64,000 nt of DNA, taken from NCBI RefSeq assembly GCF_018332455.1, contig NZ_BOPZ01000006.1:1-64000 (forward strand). The letters run 5' to 3'. Position numbers and translations under genes: made by a program. Under the pieces are notes generated by a model. It did no database searches, was not told where the DNA came from, and worked only from the letters and a program-made list of their open reading frames with translations. This DNA is from Clostridium polyendosporum (GTDB taxonomy: Bacteria > Bacillota > Clostridia > Clostridiales > Clostridiaceae). Positions within the stretch are counted from its first letter, which is position 1, and each line of letters opens with the position of its first letter. Below, in pieces: positions 52,957 to 61,700 of this stretch.

Positions 52957-53019
52957 TTTGCTGTAATTAACAAAGTGAAGTTCAGGTAAAGATGAATAGG
53001 TTCAATGCCACTCACTTTT
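52957..53019 (+). repeat. Dispersed palindromic repeat, degenerate copy G
   Basis: TTTGCTGTAATTAACAAAGTG and a weak GGTTCAATGCC dyad. It is again joined to a terminator tail. 53020-53231 has no gene; it is AT-rich with broken stretches. Confidence 0.5.
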
Positions 53020-53231
53020 AGGAGCATCATTTTAGTATTATAAATCAGGGTTTTTCTAGAGCTCTCCCCATGAAGGTTTTTCCTAGTTTTTTCTTTTGCT
53101 TTTCAGATTTATTAGTAAAAACAAAAGAAATAAAATCTTCTAAAGTTTGCTATGATAGCCTTTCTAAATCCTAGAATTAAGGTCTCTTCCTATAAAAGTA
53201 TATTGTCACTTATAGCATCAGGTACTAAGAT

Positions 53232-53573
53232 TGTAAACACTTTATAGATATATGTAGAAAATACAAAAATGAAGCCTTTTTGAGGGACGCTTGTAGGAAA
53301 ATATATAGATCACAGATTGTTCTATATGCCTTAAGACACAACTAGCAACATGACCTTATAAAGCTAAAGCAAGCCAATAGTTTTACGGGTGACTCCGACT
53401 ATAATAAGGTTGATTGTGCAAATGAACAGAAAAAATGGTCAAGTAAACAATATCGTAGGGTAAATAAATGTATTATTATTAATGTACAAGGTGAGTAAAC
53501 GTTAACTTCAACGTGAGATCACCTCTGTATTATAAATACACTTAAAATTGTTTAATTAAGGAGGAATTAAAAC
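53232..53573 (+). ncRNA. Tandemly duplicated leader, copy 1 (putative structured RNA)
   Basis: About 340 bases lie colinear with 53605-53938. Conserved landmarks are GGGACGCTTGTAGG, CTTAAGACACAACTAGCAAC, GCTAAAGCAAGCC, GTGCAAATGAACA and AATGTATTATTATTAATGTA. A hairpin around 53310-53332 (TATAGATCA/TGTTCTATA) is kept in copy 2 with different bases. It ends at a good ribosome site and a short frame. The class is unknown to me; it could be a riboswitch or a promoter-leader. Confidence 0.5.
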
Positions 53574-53575
53574 TT

Positions 53576-53647
53576 ATGGAATCATGTGGCATCAAATCTC
53601 ATTGCTGTAAACGTTTTATAGACATGTGTAGAAAGATACAAAAATGA
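53576..53647 (+). pseudogene. Truncated 23-codon frame behind leader copy 1
   Basis: AAGGAGG at 53558-53564 leads to ATG 53576. The frame MESCGIKSHC runs into leader copy 2 and stops after CKRFIDMCRKIQK. The first ten codons are the stub of a gene lost by the tandem duplication or deletion. It has four Cys, but I regard it as a remnant rather than a real peptide. Confidence 0.4.
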
Positions 53648-53938
53648 GGTTCCTTTGGGGGACGCTTGTGGAAAGATATGTAGATAATAGATTATTCTAT
53701 GTGTCTTAAGACACAACTAGCAACATGCTCTTATAGGGCTAAAGCAGGCCACCAGTTTTAGGAGTGATCTGACTATAGCAAGATGGTTGTGCAAATGAAC
53801 AAAAAAAAACGTTAAGTAAACAATATCTTAGAATAAATAAATGTATTATTATTAATATGCAAGATAAGAAAACGTTAACTTTAAATCACTATTGTATTAT
53901 AAGTACACGTAAAACTATTTAATTTAAGGGGGAATTAA
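53605..53938 (+). ncRNA. Tandemly duplicated leader, copy 2 (putative structured RNA)
   Basis: It is aligned to copy 1 with scattered substitutions. GGGGACGCTTGTGG, CTTAAGACACAACTAGCAAC, GCTAAAGCAGGCC and TGTGCAAATGAAC are shared. The counterpart hairpin reads TAGATAAT/ATTATTCTA, consistent with preserved pairing. It ends with AAGGGGG and the ATG of the chimeric permease, so this copy is the functional leader of the downstream gene. Confidence 0.5.
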
Positions 53939-53939
53939 A

Positions 53940-54773
53940 ATGCCAGTTATTCATTGGAGTGGAGCAATACTTGGATTAGCAATTGCTATAATATTAATTT
54001 TTAGAAAGGTAAGTCCTGTATATTCTCTTTTTACTGGAGCTATTATAGGTGGACTTGTAGGAGGAGCTAATTTAGCTCAAATAACACAAATTGTTATTGA
54101 CGGTACTAATAGCGTAATGGGAGCAGTAGTTCGTGTATTAGCAGCAGGTGTATTAGCAGGAATTTTAATTGAGTCTGGTGCAGCAGAAAAAATTGCAGAA
54201 ACTATAGTAGAAAAATTGGGTGAACAAAAAGCACTCTTAGCAATCTCTTTAGCAACTATGGTTATCACTGCAGTAGGAGTATTCATTACAGTTGCAGTTA
54301 TTATAGTTGCACCAATAGCATTATCTGTAGCGAAAAAAGTTGGACTTACTAAATCTTCAATACTTTTGGCTATGGTAGGTGGAGGTAAGGCTGGAAATTT
54401 AATTTCACCTAATCCAAATACTATTGCAGTAGCAAATGTTCTTGGACATGATAGATGTGGTGCGGTAAAGGCGGCTATTGATGGGGGCGATGTTTCACCT
54501 AATGTGGAAGCTATTGTAAGAAATATTACTCCAGCAGTTGAATATATAAAGTCTACTTCTAAGAATGCTAAAGCCGAAGAGATAGCACCAATGGTTGAAA
54601 ACGAAAATATATTACGTTCGATTAATAGGCTTTTAGAGAGTTCTGTAATTAAGAAATTAGAATATAATGGTAATATTGACGTGATTCCAGCTAAATACAA
54701 TATGGCTACTGGCAAGGTAACATTTCTAGGTGATTTTCAACATAATTTAAGGGGAAAAATACTAAAAGTATGA
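53940..54773 (+). CDS. Chimera: GntP-type permease N-terminus fused to beta-carbonic anhydrase C-terminus
   Basis: Residues 1 to ~164 are the first part of a GntP-family gluconate-type permease (FTGAIIGGLVGG, GGGKAGNLISPNPNTIAVA) with about five membrane helices. From VLGHDRCGAVKAAI (His170, Cys173) to the GKVTFLG near the end, the sequence is the C-terminal half of a beta-carbonic anhydrase, with two of its zinc ligands. The first zinc ligand and the Asp-Arg dyad (CxDxR) are missing, as is most of the permease. The join lies near 54435 in frame. It probably makes no working enzyme or transporter. It is a deletion fusion, or an assembly error. Confidence 0.8.
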   Translation: MPVIHWSGAILGLAIAIILIFRKVSPVYSLFTGAIIGGLVGGANLAQITQIVIDGTNSVMGAVVRVLAAGVLAGILIESGAAEKIAETIVEKLGEQKALLAISLATMVITAVGVFITVAVIIVAPIALSVAKKVGLTKSSILLAMVGGGKAGNLISPNPNTIAVANVLGHDRCGAVKAAIDGGDVSPNVEAIVRNITPAVEYIKSTSKNAKAEEIAPMVENENILRSINRLLESSVIKKLEYNGNIDVIPAKYNMATGKVTFLGDFQHNLRGKILKV

Positions 54774-54883
54774 TTAGGTTTTAAATAAATTAACTTATTG
54801 TGCTAAACATATGACTTTATTAAATTAACCAAAGTTAAAATATATTATATACAATTTCGTTTCGATTGAAAGGGGAATTTAAC

Positions 54884-55891
54884 ATGGAACTTATGAAACA
54901 AATTTGGGAAATGGCACAACAAGATAGAAAAAAGATTGTACTTCCTGAAGGAGATGAAGAAAGAACATTAGTAGCATCTCAAAAAATAACAGAATTAGGT
55001 TTAGCTCATGTTATTTTAGTAGGAAATGCTACTAGAATAAAAGAAAAGGCTCAAGAATTAGGGGTTAATCTTGAAGGAGTTACTATTGAAGATCCAGAAA
55101 CATCAGATAAACTTCAAGGATATATCAGTGGATTCTATGAGTTAAGAAAAAGCAAGGGGACGACATTAGAGAAAGCTGATAAAATCGTTAGAGATCCTCT
55201 TTACTTTGGTACAATGATGGTTAAGATGGATGACGCTGATGGAGTGGTTTCAGGTGCGATTCATACAACTGGTGATTTATTAAGACCAGGTCTACAAATA
55301 ATAAAAACTGCACCAGGAGTATCAGTAGTATCTAGCTTCTTTATCATGATGGTTCCAGGATCAAATTATGGAGAAGAAGGAATGTTACTATTCTCAGATT
55401 GTGCAGTTAATCCAAATCCAACTGCAGATCAATTAGCTGCAATAGCTATTGCAACAGCAGATACTGCAAGAAACCTTTGCAAAGTTGAGCCAAGAGTTGC
55501 AATGTTATCTTTCTCAACTATGGGATCAGCAGATCATGAATTAGTTGAAAAGGTAAGAAAAGCAACAGAAAAAGCAAAAGAACTAAGACCAGATCTTATG
55601 ATAGATGGAGAAATGCAATTAGACGCAGCTATAGTTGAAAAGGTGGCTTCACAAAAAGCACCAAATAGTAAGGTGGCTGGAAAAGCAAATGTATTAATAT
55701 TCCCTGATCTTCAAGCGGGAAATATAGGCTACAAACTTGTACAAAGATTTGCTAATGCTGAGGCTATCGGACCAGTTTGCCAAGGTTTTGCTAAACCAAT
55801 AAACGATCTTTCAAGAGGTTGCAGCTCAGAGGATATAGTTAACGTTGTAGCATTAACTGCAGTTCAAGCACAGGCAGCAAATAATAAATAG
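54884..55891 (+). CDS. pta: Phosphate acetyltransferase
   Basis: This 335-residue enzyme converts acetyl-CoA and phosphate to acetyl phosphate. The family text is clear: KKIVLPEGDEERTL, DGVVSGAIHTTGDLLRP, FSDCAVNPNPTADQLA and PDLQAGNIGYKLVQRF. The frame opens at TTG 54866, but AAGGGGAA at about 54869-54876 leads to ATG 54884. ackA follows 58 bp later. It is the acetate branch of clostridial fermentation. Confidence 0.97.
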   Translation: MELMKQIWEMAQQDRKKIVLPEGDEERTLVASQKITELGLAHVILVGNATRIKEKAQELGVNLEGVTIEDPETSDKLQGYISGFYELRKSKGTTLEKADKIVRDPLYFGTMMVKMDDADGVVSGAIHTTGDLLRPGLQIIKTAPGVSVVSSFFIMMVPGSNYGEEGMLLFSDCAVNPNPTADQLAAIAIATADTARNLCKVEPRVAMLSFSTMGSADHELVEKVRKATEKAKELRPDLMIDGEMQLDAAIVEKVASQKAPNSKVAGKANVLIFPDLQAGNIGYKLVQRFANAEAIGPVCQGFAKPINDLSRGCSSEDIVNVVALTAVQAQAANNK

Positions 55892-55949
55892 CTCAACTAT
55901 AGATATAGTAGTTAGTTTTTGTAATGGTTAGTTTTGGGGAGGAATAAAA

Positions 55950-57146
55950 ATGAATATATTAGTTATAAATTGTGGAAGTTCATCATTAAAATATCAACTT
56001 ATTAATATGTCAAATGAAGAACCTCTTGCTGTAGGGTTAGTTGAAAGAATAGGAATAGAGGGTTCAATACTTACTCAAAAGGTTGAAGGAAGAGATAAAT
56101 ATATAATTAAACAACTTATGACAAGTCATAAAGATGCGATAAAGTTGGTTCTTAATGTTTTAGTAGATAGCACTAACGGTGTTATTAAATCAATGGACGA
56201 AATAGCAGCTATCGGCCATAGGGTAGTACACGGTGGGGAAAAATACTCAAGCTCAGTTCTTGTAACTGATGAGGTGATGAAGGATTTAGAAGATTGTGCA
56301 AAACTAGCACCACTTCACAATCCTCCAAATATAATCGGAATAAATGCTTGCAAAGCTTTAATGCCAAACACACCAATGGTAGTTGTATTTGATACTGCAT
56401 TTCATCAAACAATGCCAGAAAAAGCATTTCTATATGCTATACCATATGAATTATATAAAGAGCATAATATAAGAAAATATGGTTTCCACGGAACTTCTCA
56501 TAAGTATGTTTCTGACAAAGTGGCAGAAGTTATGTGTAAAGATGTTAAAGACCTTAAAATCATTACCTGCCACTTAAGTAATGGTTCAAGTATAACTGCT
56601 GTAATGAACAGTCAGTCAGTAGACACTTCAATGGGCTTCACTCCGCTTGAAGGATTAGTAATGGGTACAAGATGTGGAGATATAGATCCAGCAGTTATTT
56701 TCTATTTGATTAACGAATTAGGCTATTCTGCAGAAGAAGTAAACACTTTATTAAACAAGAAATCAGGAGCATTAGGAGTTTCAGGTGTAAGCAGTGATTT
56801 TAGAGATATAATAAGTGCTGCAGCAGAAGGAAATACAAGAGCAAAAATAGCCCTTGATATGTTTTATTACAGAGTAAGAAAATATATAGGTTCATATGCA
56901 GCAGCAATGGGTGGTGTAGATTGCATAGTATTTACTGCTGGTGTTGGTGAAAATTCAGTAGAAATAAGAGCGGAAATATGCAAGGGATTAGAATTTTTTG
57001 GACTTGAAATAGATGATGAAAGAAATAATGTAAGAGGAAAAATAGCTGAATTAAGTACTGAAGATTCGAAGGTTAAAGCATTTGCTATACCAACTAATGA
57101 AGAACTAATGATTGCAAAAGATACTATATCACTTATAACAAAATAA
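55950..57146 (+). CDS. ackA: Acetate kinase
   Basis: This 398-residue kinase makes acetate and ATP from acetyl phosphate. Motifs: [13 protein letters not shown] (phosphate loop), [11 protein letters not shown] (Arg and His of the active site), [22 protein letters not shown] (adenosine region), GTRCGDIDP and [16 protein letters not shown] ribosome site. Co-transcribed with pta. Confidence 0.98.
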   Translation: MNILVINCGSSSLKYQLINMSNEEPLAVGLVERIGIEGSILTQKVEGRDKYIIKQLMTSHKDAIKLVLNVLVDSTNGVIKSMDEIAAIGHRVVHGGEKYSSSVLVTDEVMKDLEDCAKLAPLHNPPNIIGINACKALMPNTPMVVVFDTAFHQTMPEKAFLYAIPYELYKEHNIRKYGFHGTSHKYVSDKVAEVMCKDVKDLKIITCHLSNGSSITAVMNSQSVDTSMGFTPLEGLVMGTRCGDIDPAVIFYLINELGYSAEEVNTLLNKKSGALGVSGVSSDFRDIISAAAEGNTRAKIALDMFYYRVRKYIGSYAAAMGGVDCIVFTAGVGENSVEIRAEICKGLEFFGLEIDDERNNVRGKIAELSTEDSKVKAFAIPTNEELMIAKDTISLITK

Positions 57147-57268
57147 TATAAGAATAACTTAATGGTTTCAAAATTGGATCTGTAGGTAACTACATTTCGA
57201 ATTGAGCAGTTAGATTTTATTTAATATATGCCGATGTTAAATATTAAAAATAAGTGATGAGGTTGATA

Positions 57269-57430
57269 ATGAACGATTTGATAAAGACTATTGAAAATTT
57301 ACGTGAGATATTATGTTTTCTTGTTGTAAATAAAGAACTAACTGATGTTGAAGTAGTACTTTGTAGTCAGGAATTAGACAAGCTATTAATAGAGTATATG
57401 AGAAAAAATTACAAGAACTTTATAAGTTGA
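57269..57430 (+). CDS. Spo0E-like aspartyl-phosphate phosphatase
   Basis: This 53-residue protein reads MNDLIKTIENLREIL...CSQELDKLLIEYM. The SQELD-x-LI signature of the Spo0E family is present, in two short helices. Such proteins remove phosphate from Spo0A~P and delay sporulation. GATGAGG precedes the ATG. It is too short for most gene callers. Two inner Cys (Cys16, Cys33) are unusual. It is closed by the terminator at 57461. Confidence 0.85.
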   Translation: MNDLIKTIENLREILCFLVVNKELTDVEVVLCSQELDKLLIEYMRKNYKNFIS

Positions 57431-57460
57431 TTAGGGGTTCCAATTTTTTCTGCCGCACCA

Positions 57461-57492
57461 AAAAAACCTAGAAGTTGGATTCTAGGTTTTTT
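57461..57492 (+). terminator. Rho-independent terminator after the Spo0E-like gene
   Basis: AAAAAACCTAGAA pairs perfectly with TTCTAGGTTTTTT around GTTGGA. A group II intron 5' end follows 7 bases after the T-tract. Confidence 0.95.
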
Positions 57493-57499
57493 TATTTGC

Positions 57500-57719
57500 G
57501 TGTGCCCAGCATGGGCGACAACTTGGAGGTGAAAGTCCGCTGTGGGCTTGATAGTGGGAACCACTAGCCGAAGACAAGGGTGTCCTCCGTGAGGAGGAAT
57601 CTGAAGGAAGTTGGGAGAAAATACTGTTGAGAGAGTCTAATAAGATTTTGTAAGATGTATTGAAACTAGAACAACTAAGACTGATAGATGATTTGGGCGA
57701 GAAGAAAACACAGGTTTTG
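57500..57719 (+). mobile_element. Group II intron, 5' part (domain I)
   Basis: GTGTGCCCAGCATGGGCGAC is the canonical GUGYG start with the first stem, followed by GGTGAAAGTCCGCTGTGGG and GTGGGAACCACTAGCCGAAG of domain I. The intron lacks its ORF and 3' domains; a stray IS605 end cuts in at 57720. The preceding bases TTTATTTGC match the junction between terminators and the dispersed palindromic repeat seen elsewhere, suggesting a shared homing site. Confidence 0.75.
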
Positions 57720-57753
57720 CAGGAAGCTCCTACTTCTAAAGTAGGAGTGGTTC
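57720..57753 (-). mobile_element. Orphan IS605-type right end
   Basis: This 34-base sequence with the hairpin CTCCTACTTCTAAAGTAGGAG is the exact reverse complement of 44739-44772 at the TnpB end. Nothing else of the element is present here. The stretch 57754-58126 is AT-rich; apart from a plausible promoter before the next gene, I see nothing. Confidence 0.8.
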
Positions 57754-58126
57754 ATTGGAATATACTGTAAATACCTAAGGATAGAGGACAATAAATTCAA
57801 GGAAACTATTGATAAAATTTAAAAAATATAGTCAATAACTTTTGTTATTCGACAAGTAATTCGTAATAAATGTAATATATTTCATAATATATGTAAATGA
57901 CTACCAACCATTACAATTACTGATTTATGAAATCAACTCAATATAAGTAATTGTGTCATTTCAAAGGGATAATTTATTCTTATTAAGTTATAAAAAGTGA
58001 CATATTTCTTTTTAATAAAGTGATATTATTTTTATAGGCTGAAGACAGTAAATTAAATGTGTTACTTTAAATAAATTAATTTAGAACTACTTAATTCCAA
58101 GTGATATTTTATAGGGGGATATTTAA

Positions 58127-58477
58127 ATGAAAATTGTAGAAATCTTAACTAGAAACGAAATTCAAAATGAAGTTAACTATATGTATTTTTATAAATTAGT
58201 AAGGAACGAACTGAGACTTTCAATAGGTGAGGACAAAGTTAAGGTCCAAACTTACGGAATAGAAGTTGAGAGATATGATATCAGCAATGGTAATTTAATA
58301 AATACTGAAATAGAAGCCATAGCTTCAATAAGTCCACAAAGACATAAAGTACATAATTTATTAAAAATGGTATATGATAATGGAGTATCTCCAATACACT
58401 TGATAGATATATTAGGTGAGTATGTAGATACATATGTTACAGACTTTGAGATTGCTTTAGCTAGAACAGCTAATTAA
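58127..58477 (+). CDS. DUF6514-type small protein
   Basis: This 116-residue protein has no signal peptide or membrane helix. A beta-rich middle (GIEVERYDI...EIEAIASISP) is followed by VHNLLKMVYDNGVSPIHLID, the end typical of a small clostridial family that I recall as DUF6514. GGGGG precedes the ATG. It is single, with its own terminator. Its function is unknown, possibly sporulation-linked. Confidence 0.7.
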   Translation: MKIVEILTRNEIQNEVNYMYFYKLVRNELRLSIGEDKVKVQTYGIEVERYDISNGNLINTEIEAIASISPQRHKVHNLLKMVYDNGVSPIHLIDILGEYVDTYVTDFEIALARTAN

Positions 58478-58500
58478 TAATATATAGATATCTTAATTAA

Positions 58501-58540
58501 AAAATGACAAAGGATTATTACCCTTTGTCATTTTTTAATT
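58501..58540 (+). terminator. Rho-independent terminator
   Basis: AAAATGACAAAGG pairs with CCTTTGTCATTTT around ATTATTAC, with a T-run. Confidence 0.95.
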
Positions 58541-58611
58541 AGAATATATATTAGAAAATTCAATTTTAATTTTATCTACAATATATGTGATTGAAAAGAA
58601 AGTACTTATAG

Positions 58612-58800
58612 CAGATTCAGTTTTTTTATTGCCCATTGAGCCGGTTCTCTTACCTTTTCGTTACTGTCGTTGCAAGCGTAAAAAATGTATCCCCTATATT
58701 TGATCCTTATAGTCATTCACCATTGCATTAATGGCATTGGTCTTCCATCTCCAAACATTAGCTTTTTCTATATACCAAAACTTAGGTTGGATTACCTTCT
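58612..58800 (-). pseudogene. Decayed C-terminal fragment, possibly QueG-like HEAT region
   Basis: On the minus strand, FWYIEKANVWRWKTNAINAM then a stop and frame change lead to YIFYACNDSNEKVREPAQWA and IKKLNL. The NEKVRE-x2-W pattern is like the HEAT-type tail of epoxyqueuosine-reductase-like proteins. It is clearly broken; the family is a guess. Confidence 0.35.
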
Positions 58801-58871
58801 CTAAAAATGTATAGTACATTTTCAATAATAATTGATCAGAGCGGTTATATTAAGTCAAAAACATACTAGGA

Positions 58872-59087
58872 AATAATGTTTGGCTTGGTGGAAATGTTGT
58901 TGTAAATCCTGGAGTTCACATTGGAAATAATGTTGTTATAGGTTCGGGAAGTGTCGTTACCAAAGATATTCCAGATAATGTGATAGCAGTAGGAAATCCA
59001 TGCAAGGTTATTCGTGAAATTACAGAAGAAGATCGTAAATATTATTATAAAAACTACGAGTTTGATATTGATGATTACAACATTTAG
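58872..59087 (+). pseudogene. C-terminal fragment of a maltose/galactoside O-acetyltransferase
   Basis: The frame [20 protein letters not shown] shows left-handed beta-helix hexapeptides, continuing [20 protein letters not shown] and ending in a charged tail at TAG 59085. The N-terminal two thirds are missing. Of the gap 59088-59385 I can only say that it has a 28-codon Trp-rich frame (59234-59320) of doubtful meaning. Confidence 0.85.
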
Positions 59088-59385
59088 TTTGTTTCTTAAT
59101 TAAAAGGTTAGTACACTTTTTTCTTATAGTGCTCATTAAGGGTAGTTACTTTTAGACTTACCTTAAATAATATACAATGATCAACAATATTCTTAAATCT
59201 GCTAAATATAAAAAAAGAAAAATTAAGAATGTGATGCAGGTCTGGAAATGGTGGTTTGATTGGGGTAATCCTGAGATACCGAGCCCATTTCCTTACGAAA
59301 AGCATATATATATTTATTGAATTAAATAATAAGAAAGATGTTAAATGCATGGAGCTTTTAACATCTTTCTTAATCTCTATTTTAA

Positions 59386-59703
59386 TTACATTACTCGTAT
59401 TGTATGATATCCCTCATGTACTGCAGTAAGAATTTTTCTTGGGACTTCTTCATTACCAATAACTGTTAAATATTCCGCTTTACCATCAAGAGCATACTCT
59501 AACTGATTATTTGAACGATAGCCAGCTGCAATAATATGAAGGATATGTTCTTGTCCATCTTTTGCATAGCTAATGCCATTAGGAGTTATTTTTGTTACTT
59601 TTGCATTACCAACTACTCCAATATTTCTTTCTTTTATGATTGTTCTTAATGCTTGATCGTTGTTTAAGTAATGCTCTGAGATTGCTAAAACATCTTCTAA
59701 CAT
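59386..59703 (-). pseudogene. C-terminal fragment of a 2-enoate/NADH:flavin oxidoreductase
   Basis: The ~105 residues end an old-yellow-enzyme/enoate-reductase-type protein: the second Rossmann domain ends in IIAAGYRSNNQL, VIGNEEVPRKILTAVHEGYH and the closing basic-hydrophobic tail. The FMN barrel and the first part are missing. A stop lies just upstream of the apparent start. Confidence 0.75.
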
Positions 59704-59823
59704 CTCAACTATTATAATTTAATATTTTTAAAAGAAATTTGGGAGTTTTCAAAGAAAATACAGTATACAACAGATGAAAAACTTTGATATACTCGAGGAA
59801 ATTGGAATACAAAGATTATTTGT

Positions 59824-60005
59824 GAACTACCATCACTTTAGAAGTGGATGGCTTCCTGTTTCCTAGAGTTCGTAACCTACTGTCTCCACAGGCTTGAAAT
59901 CGGGTAGTTCCTACCCTATTGTACGCAATGTTCCGTACTTTAGCCTTGAATATTTTACGTAGGGAAGGCATAGCTTGGTTTTCGCATTTTCGTATTCTCC
60001 CTACA
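59824..60005 (-). pseudogene. Remnant of another IS605/TnpB right end
   Basis: GAACTACCATCACTTTAGAA with its stem, then GTTCGTAACCTACTGTCTCC and ACAGGCTTGAAATCGG, is colinear with the TnpB 3' end at 44739-44820, with a different stem sequence. The body is deleted. The rest to 60202 holds the leader of the next gene. Confidence 0.7.
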
Positions 60006-60202
60006 ACCTCATATATTCAGTTTAAAAAGAACATTTAACATTTATATTTTAACTAAAAGGCTTAATATTATACAATTTAATAATGATTTTCCAAAATATA
60101 TTGAATATTTTCGAAAATATGCTATCCATCTCCATCTCCATCTTAAGAAGATGGAGTATTTCGCACAAGAAAAAGATAAATAACTTAGATACGAGGAGTA
60201 TT

Positions 60203-61591
60203 ATGCCTATTAATTCATTTGAAAGTTATCCAATGAGTTGGAAACCAAAATTAGAGAAAACAAATCAACCATTATATTTATCCCTAGTGGATCAACTTGA
60301 AAAGGATATTGCTGATGGTGTTTTATTGCCGGGAACTAAACTGCCACCACAGCGAGAACTGGCTGATTTTCTTGATATTAATGTGAGTACAGTTTCAAGA
60401 GCATTTAAAGTGTGTAGGAAAAAGGGGTTACTGAGTGGTACAGTAGGAAGTGGAACTTTTGTTTCATATGACGTAAATGCCAATACCTTTCTGACGCCGG
60501 ATAATGCATCACAATTAATTGAAATGGGTTCTATGCTGCCAGAAATTATATCTCAGGATGAGATTATTGCATTACTGCAAAAGATGATGACAGAGCCTGA
60601 TTTTGGAAAACTGTTTCAATATGGCAGTTTAGAAGGAAGAGCGTGGCAAAGAGAGGCTGCTGTTAAGTTAATAGAAAAAGCAGGATATAAAACTACGGCT
60701 GATTTGCTCATTCCAGCAAGTGGTAGTCAGAATGCAATAGCAGCTATTTTGGCAGGACTGTTTCAACCGGGAGACAGAATAGGTACTGATCCATTAACTT
60801 ATCCGGGCATGAAGAGTGCAGCTAAAACGCTGGGAATTGAGTTAGTTCCAATTAAGCATGAGAATCATGAAATTAGTGAATATGGATTACTGTATGCTTG
60901 TAAAAATGAGAACATAAAAGGCATATATATTATGCCCGATTATCAAAATCCAACAACACATATAATGTCAGAGGATTGCCGAAGAATGATTGCCCGCATC
61001 GCAAAAGAGAATCATCTGATTGTCATAGAAGATGGAATAAATAGCTTACTTATGGAAAAACCTTTGCCTGCCGTAGCATCATATGCTCCTGAACAGACAG
61101 TATATATTACAAGCTTGTCTAAAACAGTAATACCGGCACTAAGGATGGCCTATATTGTGACACCAAAGCACTACAAGAATGATTTGAAAACAGCACTTTA
61201 TAGTATAAATCTTTCTCCATCAGCATTCTTAATGGAACTGGCTTCCCGTATGATTGCATCAAGAAATGTAGATAAGTTAATTGATGCAAAGCGTGAAAGG
61301 ATAAAGAAACGGAACCAGCTTGTAAATGAATATTTGACAGGCTACCAGATTATGGGGAATGACGAAAGTATTTTCAGATGGCTACTACTGCCTGATGGTA
61401 TGAGTGGAGAACGGTTTGAAGCAATGGCATTTGAAAAGGGAGTCAAGGTTTATGCGGCAGAAAGATTTACTGTAGGTAAGGCAAAGCCCATTGCGGCAGT
61501 ACGTCTTGCTATAGGGGCAGCGGAGAGTTTGGAGCAGTTGAAACAGGGATTAAAGATTTTGAAAGAACTTTTGAAAGAAAAACAAATGTAA
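60203..61591 (+). CDS. MocR-type GntR/aminotransferase regulator
   Basis: This 462-residue regulator has an N-terminal GntR winged helix (LPPQRELADFLDINVSTVSR) and a C-terminal class I aminotransferase-like domain with the PLP lysine in TSLSKTVIPALR. PLP or an amino acid adduct is probably the effector. The frame is open from 60083, but ACGAGGAG at 60191-60198 supports ATG 60203. It precedes phzF and azlCD on the same strand, a likely target unit. Confidence 0.9.
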   Translation: MPINSFESYPMSWKPKLEKTNQPLYLSLVDQLEKDIADGVLLPGTKLPPQRELADFLDINVSTVSRAFKVCRKKGLLSGTVGSGTFVSYDVNANTFLTPDNASQLIEMGSMLPEIISQDEIIALLQKMMTEPDFGKLFQYGSLEGRAWQREAAVKLIEKAGYKTTADLLIPASGSQNAIAAILAGLFQPGDRIGTDPLTYPGMKSAAKTLGIELVPIKHENHEISEYGLLYACKNENIKGIYIMPDYQNPTTHIMSEDCRRMIARIAKENHLIVIEDGINSLLMEKPLPAVASYAPEQTVYITSLSKTVIPALRMAYIVTPKHYKNDLKTALYSINLSPSAFLMELASRMIASRNVDKLIDAKRERIKKRNQLVNEYLTGYQIMGNDESIFRWLLLPDGMSGERFEAMAFEKGVKVYAAERFTVGKAKPIAAVRLAIGAAESLEQLKQGLKILKELLKEKQM

Positions 61592-61621
61592 TCAGCAACA
61601 TGTTTTACTCAAAAAAATTGT

Positions 61622-61656
61622 ATTGCACACAATTATTTTATTGTGTGCAATTTTTG
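61622..61656 (+). terminator. Terminator after the MocR gene
   Basis: ATTGCACACAAT pairs with ATTGTGTGCAAT around TATTTT, and TTTTTG follows. Confidence 0.9.
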
Positions 61657-61700
61657 TTTCTGTTATCATGAAAGAAATTCAAATTTAGGAGGGACTTGAC

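Noticed and set aside
53576-53647. A four-Cys short peptide behind leader copy 1
   Set aside because: Half of it is the start of leader copy 2, so it is a product of the duplication rather than a selected peptide.
59234-59320. 28-codon Trp-rich frame
   Set aside because: It has a weak ribosome site, no relatives in the window and lies among decayed genes.
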